This document shows, in pieces, positions 31,520-43,461 of a DNA stretch of 64,000 nt; within the stretch, counting starts at the first letter, position 1; every line of letters begins with the position of its first letter. This stretch comes from Iris pallida (taxonomy: Eukaryota > Streptophyta > Magnoliopsida > Asparagales > Iridaceae). The stretch covers positions 21,091,210-21,155,209 of the forward strand of contig JANAVB010031417.1 in NCBI GenBank assembly GCA_029216955.1. Reading direction: 5' to 3'. A program made the position numbers and the translations under genes. The notes under the pieces were generated by a model, which saw nothing but the letters and a program-made list of their open reading frames with translations, was not told the origin of the DNA and searched no databases.

Positions 31520-33900
31520 TGTAATGCCCCGCTCCGTACGGCGTATTACGCTGAAGCGTTGACTCAACAAGTCGCGTTGACCAAATGAAATGTATCGATA
31601 CGAATCGATACAAGAGTTACGTTGTCCCGAGCAACGCATCGAACTAAGTCGATGCGAAGAGTTGCCTTGTCCCAAAGAATGCATCGAGTGAATCGATGCG
31701 AAGCATCGCGTTGCCCCGAAGGATGAGTACGTTGAATCGGCTCAAAGATTCTAAGAAATCGAATCGACCAAGGCGCAAGTCCAAATCGATGCAAGTATTG
31801 CTTTTAGTTGGTTTCGTGTGCAGGTTATACGTTGACACGAAAATATTAGAGGTCGATCTTTTGTCATATTTAGTAAGGGGTCCACGAAACCAAATCACCG
31901 CCTTGCGACAGACTGGGACTTGGGCACGGTAAGCCAAATCGGACGTATAATTCAATGAAGCACGAAGTGCTCGAATGGCTAAGTCAGGAGAGTGGCCGTG
32001 CAACAAAGTTATAAAATCGAGCCGCATCGGCTCGGCGAAATGACAAAGGCGTATCGACTCAAGGTGGAAGGATTGACTCTTCTTTTTACTCCTTCATGCG
32101 ATAAGTCAAATGTATCATCGTATGCTAAAATTTAACCTATCGACGCCACGGGCATGGTCCGATCAAAGATAAATCATAGTGTGTGTCGAACACTAAGTAA
32201 GTACAATTGAAATAAAACGTGCATCAAATGCAAGAGTCGCTATGGAACATTGGATATCGCAAAGGCGAGCGCCTCGGTGCACAAGCCGCAAGAACGTGGG
32301 ATAACTATATTCGGCGAGTGCCTTAGTGCACGAACCATAGCGTGCCTTCGCGCACGAGTTAAAAAGGCTAGAACATTAAAAGACAATAGGCGAGCGCCCT
32401 AGTGCGCAAGCCACGAACATTGAATACTAAGTCATAGAACATGGAAATACGGTCGAAACGTGCCTACGTGCACGAGATAGTAAAAGATGGCTTCGTTGCG
32501 AGAGAATACAGTTGTGGCATGAATGTGGCGGAACTGTCGGATATGACATGATGCCTCGAAAGGTGTTCGAGACATTCGAGTCGTTCGGTTGAGGAACATT
32601 AAGTTGAGACATAATGCCATTGAACATTGAAACGAAGTACGAAATGTAAGAACGTAGAAAGTTAACGGAAGAAACGCGAGATGATAAATTCTGAGTCTCG
32701 GACTTAAGACTATGCTTGGTTGTTTAAATAATAAGGGCGTCGCATGGTCGAATGGGATTGACTTGACATTAATGTGATAATAACTCGTGCACGAGTGTTT
32801 CCCACAAATGGTTAAATGCCGGAGCGTCCCGGAACCGCTTGGCCTAGGAGGGAAATGAATAATCTTTGTAGGCGCACATCCTTACGATGAGTAGAACTCG
32901 TCTTATAGACGAGAAAAGCCACAAATGATGGTATGCAGTGGCAACATTTCGGTTGTTGGGACCGCAACCCACCCGTTAAACGTCGGGCAGCCCGACCAAT
33001 ATTGATAAAAGAAGGAGAGAAAAGAAAGTAAGGAACTCCTTTAGTCCATTCTGGCACGGATACGCCAATGGCCCTCATATAGCTAAGGAACGATGGATTG
33101 AAAGTGTAGGCGCGCATGCGTCCCACACATAGATCCTGCTTAGAGATGCACTTATAACATGACAGAAGAAATAGGGCGCTTTCTCCTTGCATCGGTGCAA
33201 GGGCGAGTGCGTCGACTTGGTAAGAAGTCGCGCCACGAAACAAACACGAGATTACTTGTTTGCTTGCCTATTTCAATTCGAATAACATACTTGCCATGCT
33301 AATATGCTTTATGCTTTCGAATATGCCATAAAATTGACCCTAAGGAGAACATAGCAAGATCATAAGCTAAGTTGCATGATTCAACGTAAATACTAAATGT
33401 CGGTTTAGAAAGAAGATCTTTGCATCAGTACATGCGAGGACGAACGTACTGATCCCCCACCAGCTTCATGCAGGGTGCAGGAAATGGATGGCTCGCGGCG
33501 AAGCGTTGCTTGAACGCGTTGAGGCTTGGAATGCCGAAGCGTATTGAAGCGTGCGATCGCATTGACGCTCGGACTATACAACAGGATTGATGCGGCCGAG
33601 ATATAGTAGGCATGATGTATGGAACGGTAAAATCCTTTGTGGGCAAGAGAGAACTTGAGTGTTGTAGCCAATCTGGCATATATTGTTAGGCTATCGAAAG
33701 CCTTTGTAACCTCAGTTTCGGATATCAATAAAGAGAATTGTTTCGTATACTCTGTTTTCCTTTCGTTGTTAATATCGAATCAAAAGATAACCATTTGAGA
33801 ACTTGTCATCTTGCCTTGCACGAGCACAACTCCAGGCTCGTGCGGCTTCACGTCCCCTGCAAGGACGATTATTCGGGTAATTTCGGGTCGGGGCGTGACA
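31520..33900 (+). repeat. 5' LTR of LARD1 (2381 bp)
   Basis: Aligns throughout with 37143-39509. It carries a hairpin cluster at 32250-32475, CTCGTC/GACGAG at 32890-32920, and the U5 hairpin GCACGAG (33818-33824) with CTCGTGC (33837-33843). Confidence 0.92.
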
Positions 33901-33903
33901 TAT

Positions 33904-33915
33904 TGGTATCAGAGC
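33904..33915 (+). promoter_or_regulatory. Primer binding site of LARD1
   Basis: TGGTATCAGAGC, three bases after the 5' LTR, identical to the Tekay-like element's primer site. Confidence 0.93.
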
Positions 33916-34110
33916 TCTAGGCTCAATTTCCTCTGGACGCTCGCTTCATTACAATTCTAAAAGTTGCCCACCACCACTTGAAATCACTCTTGACTCTACT
34001 CGATGCCGCACTGGATGTTCCATACAATAAGTCTAATACAAATCGTCTAATTTTGCCGCATGTGTTTTAGAAATTACATGATGTTTGCTAAGAAAGTCGC
34101 GAAGGGTATA

Positions 34111-34454
34111 TTGCATTGAATGCAACGAACCGTAAAAATGTTAGTTGCTGCAAGTGCAACAAATTGTGAAATACGAATTGAGATGTCGTTGCAATCTAAC
34201 ATTTTGAAAGAAAAATAAAATGATGCACGAAATGCAACGAGTTAATTGTGAATATGCATTAAAATGAAAGTGAAAGCCAATACCGAATGTATTGAACGGA
34301 TTTGGGCATTGACTTTGAAAGTCGGAAATAAATCGTTGCACGATGTACAACGCGTGTTGGAAGTAAAATTATTGCACGTGGTGCAACGCATATCAAATTA
34401 ATCGTTGCACGGAGTGCAAAGGAGATTGGATATAAATCATTGCATGAGATGCAA
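34111..34454 (+). repeat. LARD1 hairpin array 1 (TTGCA type)
   Basis: A series of short inverted repeats about 30-90 bases apart: TTGCATT/AATGCAA (34111-34125), GTTGC/GCAAC (34144-34160), CGTTG/CAACG (34334-34352), TTGCAC/GTGCAA (34372-34386 and 34405-34419) and TTGCAT/ATGCAA (34440-34454). Loops are 1-9 bases. The last pairs show C:G exchanged for T:A on both arms. LARD2 has the same array with added units (46053-46541). Confidence 0.8.
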
Positions 34455-35011
34455 CGTAAAGGAACTGAAATCGTAAATCGATAGAACGAATCCTTCGGTT
34501 GCACACCAAACTTATGTTGGAAAATGAGAATATTGACCGAGTTGTGTCGGATTTCGATAGAATCAAAGTTACGGTTGTGATCAAGCACGGTCACTGCGAA
34601 AATCGTGAGTTGGAAGAGATCGTTGGTTCATAGTAAGTAGAATGCGAGGGAAACGGCTTGATTTTCGAGTGGTATTTGCCATACAACGTAGGCGATGAAT
34701 GACTCGATTCCGAGTGGTATATGGTATACCACTTGTGCGATGAATTGCATCGACGCGTTGTGAGAATTGTGGAAGGTGTGTCCGCAACGGACGGGAGAGT
34801 ACCTAGACTCGATTGAAAATTTGTATGACGGTATGTTGATGCAAGTGTTCTTCGAAAAATCGGTTGGGACGATAAGGCGAGACTCGTATCAATGAACGAT
34901 ACGTCGGACGATAATTATAAGTCGGTCGGACGACCGAGACTAGCAGAAAGATTATGCCTTGAAGTAATAATCGGACCGACGGGAAAGGAAAACTCGAGCT
35001 TACAAATGAGT

Positions 35012-35185
35012 CGCACGACTTGCGATCTTGATAGAAATGTTGGGCGAGGCGAAACGAATCGCACGACTTGCGATCTTGATAGAAATGTTGGACGAGACGA
35101 ATCGAATCGCACGACTTGCGATTTCGTTAGAAATGTTGGGCGATGCGAATTGTAATCGAATCATACGATGTGCGACTTCGATGAA
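35012..35185 (+). repeat. LARD1 hairpin array 2, about 55-bp units
   Basis: Three regular units plus a diverged fourth. Each has ATCGCA, loop CGACT, TGCGAT, then TTGATAGAAATGTTGG and an RCGA spacer. The array is also in LARD2 (47098-47275). Confidence 0.82.
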
Positions 35186-36406
35186 AAGTAGGTTGACGCG
35201 AGTAATCGTGCCTAAGAAAAGTTGGTTATATTACAGCGAAACTCATTTGAGTATGACTGAAAAACACGCGAAACTTAGAGGGCGAGATCGTATGACTTGA
35301 GGGTTCGATGTTGGATAATCGGTAACTCAGTTACGCGATCAAAGTATAGCGGGATGCGGCGAATCGGAAAACGAGTTAATGTGTATGGAAAAGTTCGTTG
35401 AGAATTCGGACGTATGCAATGCAATTTGTCGACATTGAAACGAATTCAAAGTTGACCCTTACGCTATCAAAATTGATACGACGTATCGAGATCAATACGT
35501 AAGAAAACGTAAGCACGATGTAGGAATACAAAATGGAGTGCGCCTCGCGCTATCAAAGTTTTGTAAATAATAATACGAGAATGAAACAAACTGGCTGATC
35601 ATGAACCTTGTGATTAATCAAGACGAGACTATAAGTCATCGACGATTGTTCGATGCATATAGCATATCGTGTGTCAACCCGCGAATAAGATAGACTCGAA
35701 CTCGATACGATTAAATGTTTCGTAAATTGCAAAATCATCGACGGTAGTGTATGACTTGACTCGGAGGATAGTTGCGCATCAGTTGCGCCGATAGAAACGA
35801 TTTTTTTCGAAATTGGATAGTCGTATAGAAATCGTCGGAACGTGATTTGGCTCCGAAATAAGATATAGCATGGTTCGTTGTAACTGTCCTTCGGTGATGA
35901 TCCACAATTATCGAACGTAGCTTCGGGGAAGCTGACCCTAGAAGACTTGACTGCCAAATCAAATTGAATGCTGCAGACCGTAAGATGACCCATGCGATAT
36001 CGCATATGGAATTGCATCGATAATAAATTAATGTGGTGTATGTTGACGATAAGTCTAGGCGATCGAGAATTGTTGGAACAGCTTTCGATTGAGAGTGATA
36101 TAGTTAGATTTTGAGTATTTGTCGAATGAATGCTTGAATGGTTATGTTGGTCGAAGATCGAACTAGAAATTCACCAACGAACTTGGTGATTCGGATAGGC
36201 GATGGTGAGAATCGTGCTATGCACGAGAGGGAACGATAAGGAAATGACTTACGAGTCATGTCGTTAGATTTGATTCACCTTGCAATTGAGCTTGCATGAA
36301 TTGAAAATTATGTTCGATGTTGTGAGACGGATAAGTTGAGAATTTGGCTAGTGAATTCCTACTCGTTAGGAAATCGGATATAAGATGCATCGTAGAGACT
36401 TCGTAA

Positions 36407-36440
36407 CAAGGCGATCATTGCCTTGGGCACCATCGCCTTG
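36407..36440 (+). other. LARD1 9-bp stem hairpin near the 3' LTR side
   Basis: CAAGGCGAT (36407-36415) pairs perfectly with ATCGCCTTG (36432-36440) over a 16-base loop. LARD2 keeps it (about 48511-48535) with a 7-bp perfect core. Confidence 0.7.
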
Positions 36441-37105
36441 ATATAAAATGTTGTGTCGGATAGATTGTGGCCTTTGTGCAATGTCAATTTAAAGTTGCGT
36501 TGGAAGAAGTTAAGCACGGTGCTAGATAAGTCACCTAGCGGGCGTAGTCCCGAATGTTGATAAAGAAATCGTATCGAGATAAAGTTGCATAGCCAGACTT
36601 CGAAAATAGTTGGGTGGCGACTTCGAACGCAAGACGTTACGAAGGATCGTTGCGATCGGATGTGCGATGGCTCGACGCGACACATAGAATTGATAGTTCC
36701 GATGAAACATACGAAATGAGAAATGCAATTTTGAATCGCATCGTGTGCCTTGACTTTTGTTGGAGGATCGCTTATGTATTAATATACATATGCAATAGAA
36801 TTGCGAGAACTTATGCTAGAGCCCAAGTCCGATCGAGAGTACGAGATGGCAAGCATAGGATTAAAATTTACCTGTCAGCTTTGTTCCAATTTGCTACGAC
36901 TGGACTTGGTCGAAATACATATATCTTCGAGATGTCTTGAATATAGGTACGGATCCAAATCGAGTTGTATACAAAATTCAAATCGAGCTGCAGGGATGAC
37001 CTTGAAATGTTAATGAAAAGCTTGCGAGATAGTGTGAAACTGAACAACATTGGTGGGACGAGATCGTAAAACGATCTATAAAATACTTAGTCGGAGTGTT
37101 GGTTT

Positions 37106-37123
37106 TGGTTCGAGGACGAACCA
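37106..37123 (+). other. AGGA-loop hairpin upstream of LARD1 3' LTR
   Basis: TGGTTCG, loop AGGA, CGAACCA: seven perfect pairs, 19 bases before the LTR at 37143. Equivalent to 4977-4996. Confidence 0.85.
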
Positions 37124-37142
37124 TGTTTTGAGTGGTATATTC

Positions 37143-39509
37143 TGTAATGCCCCGCTCCGCACGGCACATTACGTTGAAGCGTTGAATCAACAAGTCGCGT
37201 TGACCGAATGAAATGTATCGATGCGAATCGATACGAGCAACGCATCGAACTAAGTCGATGCGAAGAGTTGCCTTCTCCCAAAGAATGCATCGAGTGAATC
37301 GATGCGAAGCGCCGCGTTGCCCCGAAGGATGAGTGCGTTGAATCGGCTCGAAGATTCTAAGAAATTGAATCGACCAAGGTGCAATTCCGAATCGATACAA
37401 GTATTGATTTTAGTTGGTTTCGTGTGCAGGTTATACGTTGACGCAAAAATATTAGAGGTCGATCTTTTTCCATATTTAGTAAGGGGTCTGCGAAACCAAA
37501 TCACCGCCTTGCGACGGACTGGAACTTGGGCACGGTAAGCCAAATCGGACGTATAATTCAATGAAGCACGAAGTGCTCGAATGGCTAAGTCAGGAGAGTG
37601 GTCGTGCAACAAAGTTATGAAATTGAGCCGTATCGGCTCGGCAAAACGACAAAGGCGTATCGACTCAAGGTGGTAGGATTGACTCTTCTTTTTACGCCTT
37701 CATGCGATAAGTCAAATGTATCATCGTATGCTAAAAGTCAACCTATCGACGCCACGGACATGGACCGATCGAAGATAAATCATAGTGTGTGTCGAACACT
37801 AAGTTAGTATAATTGAAATAAAACGTGCATCAAATGCACGCGTCACTATGGAACATTGGATATCGCAAAGGCGAGCGCCTCGGTGCGTAAGCCGCAAGAA
37901 CATAGGATAACTATATTCGGCGAGTGCCTTAGTGCACGAACCATACCGTGCCTTCGCGCACGAGTTAGAAAGGCTAGAACATTGAAAGACAATAGGCGAG
38001 CGCCCTAGCGCGCAAACCACGGACATTGAATACTAAGTCATAGAACATGGAAATACGGTCAAAACGTGCCTACGTGCACGATATAGTAAAAAGATGGCTT
38101 CGTTGCGAGAGAATACAGTTGTGGCATGAATGTGGCGGAACTGTCGGATATGACATGATGCCTCGAAAGGTGTTCGAGACCTTAGGGTCGTTCGGTTGAG
38201 GAACATTGAGTTGAGGCATAATGCCATTGAACATTGAAACGAAGTACGAAAATTAAGAACATAGAAAGTTAACGGAAGAAACGCGAGATGATAAAGTCTG
38301 AGTCTCGGACTTAAGACTATTCTTGGTTGTTTGAATAATAAGGGCGTTGCATGGTCGAATGGGATGGACTTGAGATTAATATGATAATAACTCGTGCACG
38401 AGTGTTTCCCCCAAACGGTTAAATGCCGGAGCGTCCCGAAACCGCTTGGCCTAGGAGGGAAATGAATAATCTTTGTAGGCGCACATTCTTAAGACGAGTA
38501 GCACTCGTCTTATAGACGAGAAAAGCCGTAAATGATGGTATGCAGCGGGAACGTTTCAGTTGTTGGGACCGCAACCCACCCGTTAAACGTCGGGCAGCCC
38601 GACCAATATTGAGAAAAGAAGAAGAGAAAAGAAAATAAGGAACTCCTTTAGTCCATTCCGGCACGGATACGCCAACGGCCCTCATATAGCTAAGGAACAA
38701 TGGGTTGAAAGTGTAGGCGCGCAAGCGTCCTGCACATAGATCCTGCTTAGAGATGCAGTTATAACATGACAGGGAAGGAATGGGGCGCATTCACCTTGCG
38801 TCGGTGCAAGGGCGAGTGCGTCGACTTGGTAAGAAGTTGTGCCACGAAATAAATACGAGATTGCTTGTTTGCTTGCCTATTTCAATTCGAATAACATGCT
38901 TGCCATGCTAATATGCTTTATGCTTTTGAATATACCATGAAATTGACCCTAAGGAGAACATAGCAAGATCATAAGCTAAGTTGCATGATTCAACGTAAAT
39001 ACTAAATGTCGGTTTAGAAAGAAGGTCTTTGCATCAGTACATGCGAGGACGAACGTACTGATCCCCCACTAGCTTCATGCAGGGTGCAGGGAATGGATGG
39101 CTCGCGGCGAAGCGTTGCTTGAACGCGTTGAGGCTTAGAATGCCGAAGCGTATTGAAGCGTGCTATTGCATTGACGCTCGGACTATGCAACATGATTGAT
39201 GCGGCCGAGATATAGAAGGCATGATATATGGAACGGTGAAATCATTTGTGGGCAAGAGAGAACCTGAGTGTTGTAGCCAATCTGGCATATATTGTTAGGC
39301 TATCGAAAGCCTTTGTAATCTCAGTTTCGGATATCAATAAAGAGAATTGTTTCGTATACTCTATTTTTCTTTCGTTCTTAATATCGAATCAAAAGATAAC
39401 CATTTGAGAACTTGTCATCTTGTCTTGCACGAGCGCAACTCCAGGCTCGTGCGGCATCATGCCCCCTGCGAGGACGATGATTCGGGTGATTCCGGGTCGG
39501 GGCGTGACA
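37143..39509 (+). repeat. 3' LTR of LARD1 (2367 bp)
   Basis: Same ends as the 5' LTR, with scattered single-base differences and a 20-bp deletion near the start (the GAGTTACGTTGTCCC part at 31613 is missing at 37228). Confidence 0.92.
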
Positions 39510-39514
39510 GAGTG

Positions 39515-40714
39515 AGTCAAGGTTGAGATATGATCACATAGTTTAGTAGATGACTAACTATACTTGAGTATTTACGAATATCATGGCCATGGATGATATG
39601 TCACTAATGTGGACTACTCTATCTCATTATGGCTATCTTGGTTGTCTACCATTATAAATCTAACTTCTTGAACTCGAACCTTCACAAAAATTCTCGAAAA
39701 ATAATCTTCCACAATTTTTATTCATTCTAAATCGTCCAACATAATCATAACTTAAAATGTAAATTCCTTTAAAAAAATAACTTTTCATCATATCAAACTT
39801 GTAATAAAACTCAATAATCCTATCAGTCGTCAACTCCCTTTTTTTTACCAACTTCCATAAAATCATAACTAAACAAAATTTAAAAATTTTCAAATAACCT
39901 CGAGATAACTCTTAGCATAGTACAATCAACCCAAAACGTAAGTTCAAGTTTTAAATAATCTTATCAATCGTGATTCAAACAAAAATTGAGCATTTAAAAT
40001 AAATCCTCGGATTGATTCTATATCTTTAAAATTTTATATCTAAACTTCGAGCAAGTCATAACTACTCTAAAATCTTCAAATGCCCATTTTTTCCCAAATA
40101 AATTTCATATCCTCGAAATAAATCATTCATAAGAAATTTAAAATTTTCCCAAATAAATTTCATATCCTCGAAATAGGTATAGCTAAAATGCCAAATTCAT
40201 AAATATTTTCAAAAACCTTTCAAATCAAACTCAATAATCAATTCAATTTGTTTTCTCAATCGATGCTAACTATCCTCTTGTGTACACCACTTGGTAGTGT
40301 CAAAATAAAATTCTAACTATCCCTCATAGTCGGTATTCGCTACTACCCAACTTGGAATTTACTAATCCTTAAGATCATACTTCTAGGAAAATAAATGCCT
40401 TTATACTCAAATATAACCTCAATGTATATTAATTGTTGATGTAACCTTTCTAGCCATGTGTTTGACCTATGAGCATATACTAGTGTAGTCATCTTCCTAA
40501 CTGTCACTATGCACAAGAGATAAGAATTTACGGCTGGAAGGAATCAAACAAGAAGCAAATCAAGGAAGTCGAACGAGATTTGAAAATTGGAGTCAAGGAA
40601 GGAGGTCAAGTATGTGGATGAGATCCTAAACTCAATTCCTATATGCAGGTTCACCTCCGTACAGTCACGTAACAGAAGTGATAAACTTGACCTGCATGGG
40701 CCACCACAAAAACA
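39515..40714 (-). other. Interior of element O, part next to its right LTR
   Basis: AT-rich, no coding frames. A short direct repeat, AAATTTCATATCCTCGAAAT, occurs at 40100 and 40157. The O primer site should lie next to 40714 on the minus strand, but only TTTTTGTGGTGGCCCATGC is there and I cannot match it to a tRNA. Confidence 0.65.
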
Positions 40715-41737
40715 TGTAACACCCCAGTCGAAAATAGTAGGACTAGAAACGTACTATACCAGCTGTATACGTACGAGTAAATGAAAGGCTCGTATTTATA
40801 CATAAGATGTAAAATATAGAAATCCAAGACACTAAATCTCATCCACGAAGATAAATAATGATATAAAAGCAACTTTGAGTTTGTCATGTATACAATCGTT
40901 AGGCGGAGACAAATCCACTACCAACTAATTTAAATAGGAAAAAAATATACAAAAAAAAATGATTTGGTCGAGCGAAGGGGATGACGATCCAAAAGCAACA
41001 TCTCGACGGAATAGAGCGCAAGCCATGGCGTTAGCTAGAGCACCTACAGGTAGTCACAAAACACACCTGGAGAAATCACCAGGTCCTCAGAGGGACGTAA
41101 CAAGACACATAATATCATGCCATAAACTAATTATAAATAACTCAATAGAAAAGTACATAAACCTAATGTGCATAAAAATAAAAGAGGATTGGCAGCACGT
41201 AGCGCTCATACGAGACACTATATGTCCTGGGCCGCAAATAGTGCTCATCTGAGTTACTATCAGCCCGAAATGTGCATAAAAATAAAATGTAGCCCCTACG
41301 CTAATAGTTGTCTCCTCCCTCCCCATGATACTATACATGCGTCATCTCCACGACACACAATATGAACCATTTTCACGATACTATTTTAGTCTTAATAACT
41401 GCTAGGTCTTCTATCCAAATCTATTTGCAGTTATATCCTAACGTACGACCTGTACGCACCAATGATCAGTCAGCACGCAAGTCCGTATCTATATGCAACT
41501 CGCGACTTCGTGGCACACAAGTGTCGAGGCCAATGAATGCAGCACACACAAAGGGCGGTCCCTTAACTCTAGGCCAAAATGCAACAAGAAAACTAAAGTA
41601 AAGTAATTTGCATCTACATACAGTTTGGAAAGAACAATTTTATATTTACTAGAAATAAGTAAAATCGTGCATGATTTTGAGCAATTAAATAAAAGGTAAA
41701 GGCAAGGTGTCCTGCCTGAGGTACCGTCTAGTGTGGT

Positions 41738-41964
41738 CTGATGCACTGTAGCCATTTGAAGACTGATGGTGGCAATAAAGCAGTTTCCTATAGTGACGAA
41801 AACTGGTAGTGGGATTACCAACATGAAGTTGGTCATACCCAAATTGACGAGTGAACCTACTGGATAGATATGGTTCGAACGTACAATTATCTTCATTTCT
41901 GTACATCAAGTGAGAGGGTCTGATGCATTGTAGCCATTTGAAGACTGATGGTGGCAATAAAGCT
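41738..41964. repeat. 46-bp direct repeat, two copies 181 bp apart
   Basis: TCTGATGCAYTGTAGCCATT through GGTGGCAATAAAGC is found at 41738-41783 and 41919-41964 with one difference. The second copy starts 3 bases after the stop codon of the PMD-like gene; the first lies at the junction with the O LTR. Confidence 0.85.
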
Positions 41965-41966
41965 CC

Positions 41967-43461
41967 TTATTCAACTTCATCCTCAAATTGAACACCAAAG
42001 CAGTCGGCTGGAACTGGTGGCCGAGTACAGAAAAAGTTCCAACCATAAGAATAGTTCAAAACTGCTCGGGTATCTGCCATTGTCGTGGCAATCCATGTAG
42101 CTTTGCTGAATTTTTGGAGGAAGACCTCTACATCATCACCCGGGCCTGGTGGCAACAATCTGCAGTTGTTGTGCAACAGCCAGCCCATTAAATAAGTATA
42201 GGGCATTTCTACCCTGGGGAATACATTCTGATGAGGAGCATTGTTGATTAACTCCTCACCAAAAGTTCTCAAACCTGTATTTACTCGGCACACCATTGCC
42301 GATAGCAGGTTAATTCTGACTTTAAACACCAAACGCACTGCTGGCCATAGTACGTTACGGTAGATTCTATCAACTGTACCAGTTCCCGGTACGACCCATC
42401 TTCTCAACCATAAAGAAAGGAAGCCTGCCAGCAAGGCTTTCCTGGAGATCTTCTGGCTACCATATCTGAGGAAGCTCAAGGCTTCAGTTCCAGCAGGGAA
42501 TTCTCCAGTCTTGGTGGACAAATACTTGTTCGGAAATTTGTAGACAGTCACCATATCCCGAATTTTGTTACCAAGAATTGTTGAATCTATATTGATAGCT
42601 GGGGCTTTATTTTCTTGAAATCTTTCTTTATCATCCTTGGATATTTTATCCTTATGGAAGAAGAGATACGTTGTCCACTTGTTGATATATGCTAGATGAG
42701 ATCCACTCTCATGCATAGTAGTGCAGATCATATAGTGGCACATCAATTCTTTATACACTTCAACCAACTGAGGGTTTTTCTTCCTGATTTCAGCAAGTTC
42801 CCGATTGGAGGGAACGTATTCTTCATATGGGGCTTCTTCTATTGGCAGCTTCGAGATGAATTGCATCTCATGGAGAGCGAGACCTATTTCACCTTTCGGG
42901 GTCGCAAAAGTTCCAGTTGAACTTATGTATATCTCCATCAGGGCTAGGAACAAGTTACAGTTCGATGGTATACCCTGACTAGTAGAAGCCACCGCTTCAT
43001 ACAGGCCAATATCTTTCTGCTCTGTCAGAAAATTCTTCATCATCTAAATGCTAATCTGGATCCAGTTCTGGTTGAATAGTGTCAACCATTCCGGTAGCCT
43101 AGGGTTTGTCTGGGGATATAGTACCCCAGCCCTTATGAACTTGTTGACAAACATCTGGGTCTATACTAGTTGGATTAAGGCCGAATCTTCACTCGGAGTA
43201 AATCCTGGCATGAGGCCAGAGAAAGAAGTGACACCGCCATTGGGAACACTAACGTAATACCCCATGTCGTTGGCATGATCCCTCTTGAATACGATTCTAC
43301 CCGGCCTTCCATCACTGCTAGGAGTCAAATTCCACAGCATTTGTCGAGGATGGGTGGCATGGATGAATGCTGACAAAGGATAATCTCTTTCCATATCAGG
43401 GAGATACATTGCTCTATCTCCAGATTTGAACACCCAAGACTCCTTCTTGGGGTGTGTCTGT
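41967..43461 (-). pseudogene. PMD-like protein, main part (downstream of the LARD2 insertion)
   Basis: Minus-strand frame from the LARD2 edge to TAA at 41969-41967. Two in-frame TAG stops, at 43163-43161 and 43046-43044, break it; the longest clean piece is 358 residues from 43043. It resembles the plant mobile domain family (MAIN/MAIL-like): LPEWLTLFNQNWIQ before the second stop, then GTFATPKGEIGLALHE, ISKLPIEEAPY, LLAGFLSLWLRRWVVPG, LWPAVRLVFKVRINLLSAMV and the end FEDEVE. PMD proteins are nuclear and linked to transcription and silencing in plants, and many copies are carried by transposons. The catalytic or binding residues of the domain are not known to me. Confidence 0.68.

Larger units (their letters stand above)
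31520..39509 (+). mobile_element. LARD1: large non-autonomous LTR retrotransposon
   Basis: Two LTRs (31520-33900 and 37143-39509) flank 3.2 kb with iMet PBS but no gag or pol. GAGTG borders both ends (31515-31519, 39510-39514). LTRs start TGTAATGCCCCGCTCCG and end GGGTCGGGGCGTGACA, the latter like the Tekay-like element. Size and lack of coding fit the LARD class. A second, differently broken copy is at 43462-50595. Its interior is rich in short hairpins. Confidence 0.92.

Noticed and set aside
33901..37142. Hidden gag-pol in LARD1
   Set aside because: No frame over about 155 codons and no gag, protease, RT or integrase motif in any frame on either strand.
41489..41896. 135-codon minus-strand frame after the PMD-like stop
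   Set aside because: It runs across the junction between the O LTR and the retroelement fragment, so it is accidental.
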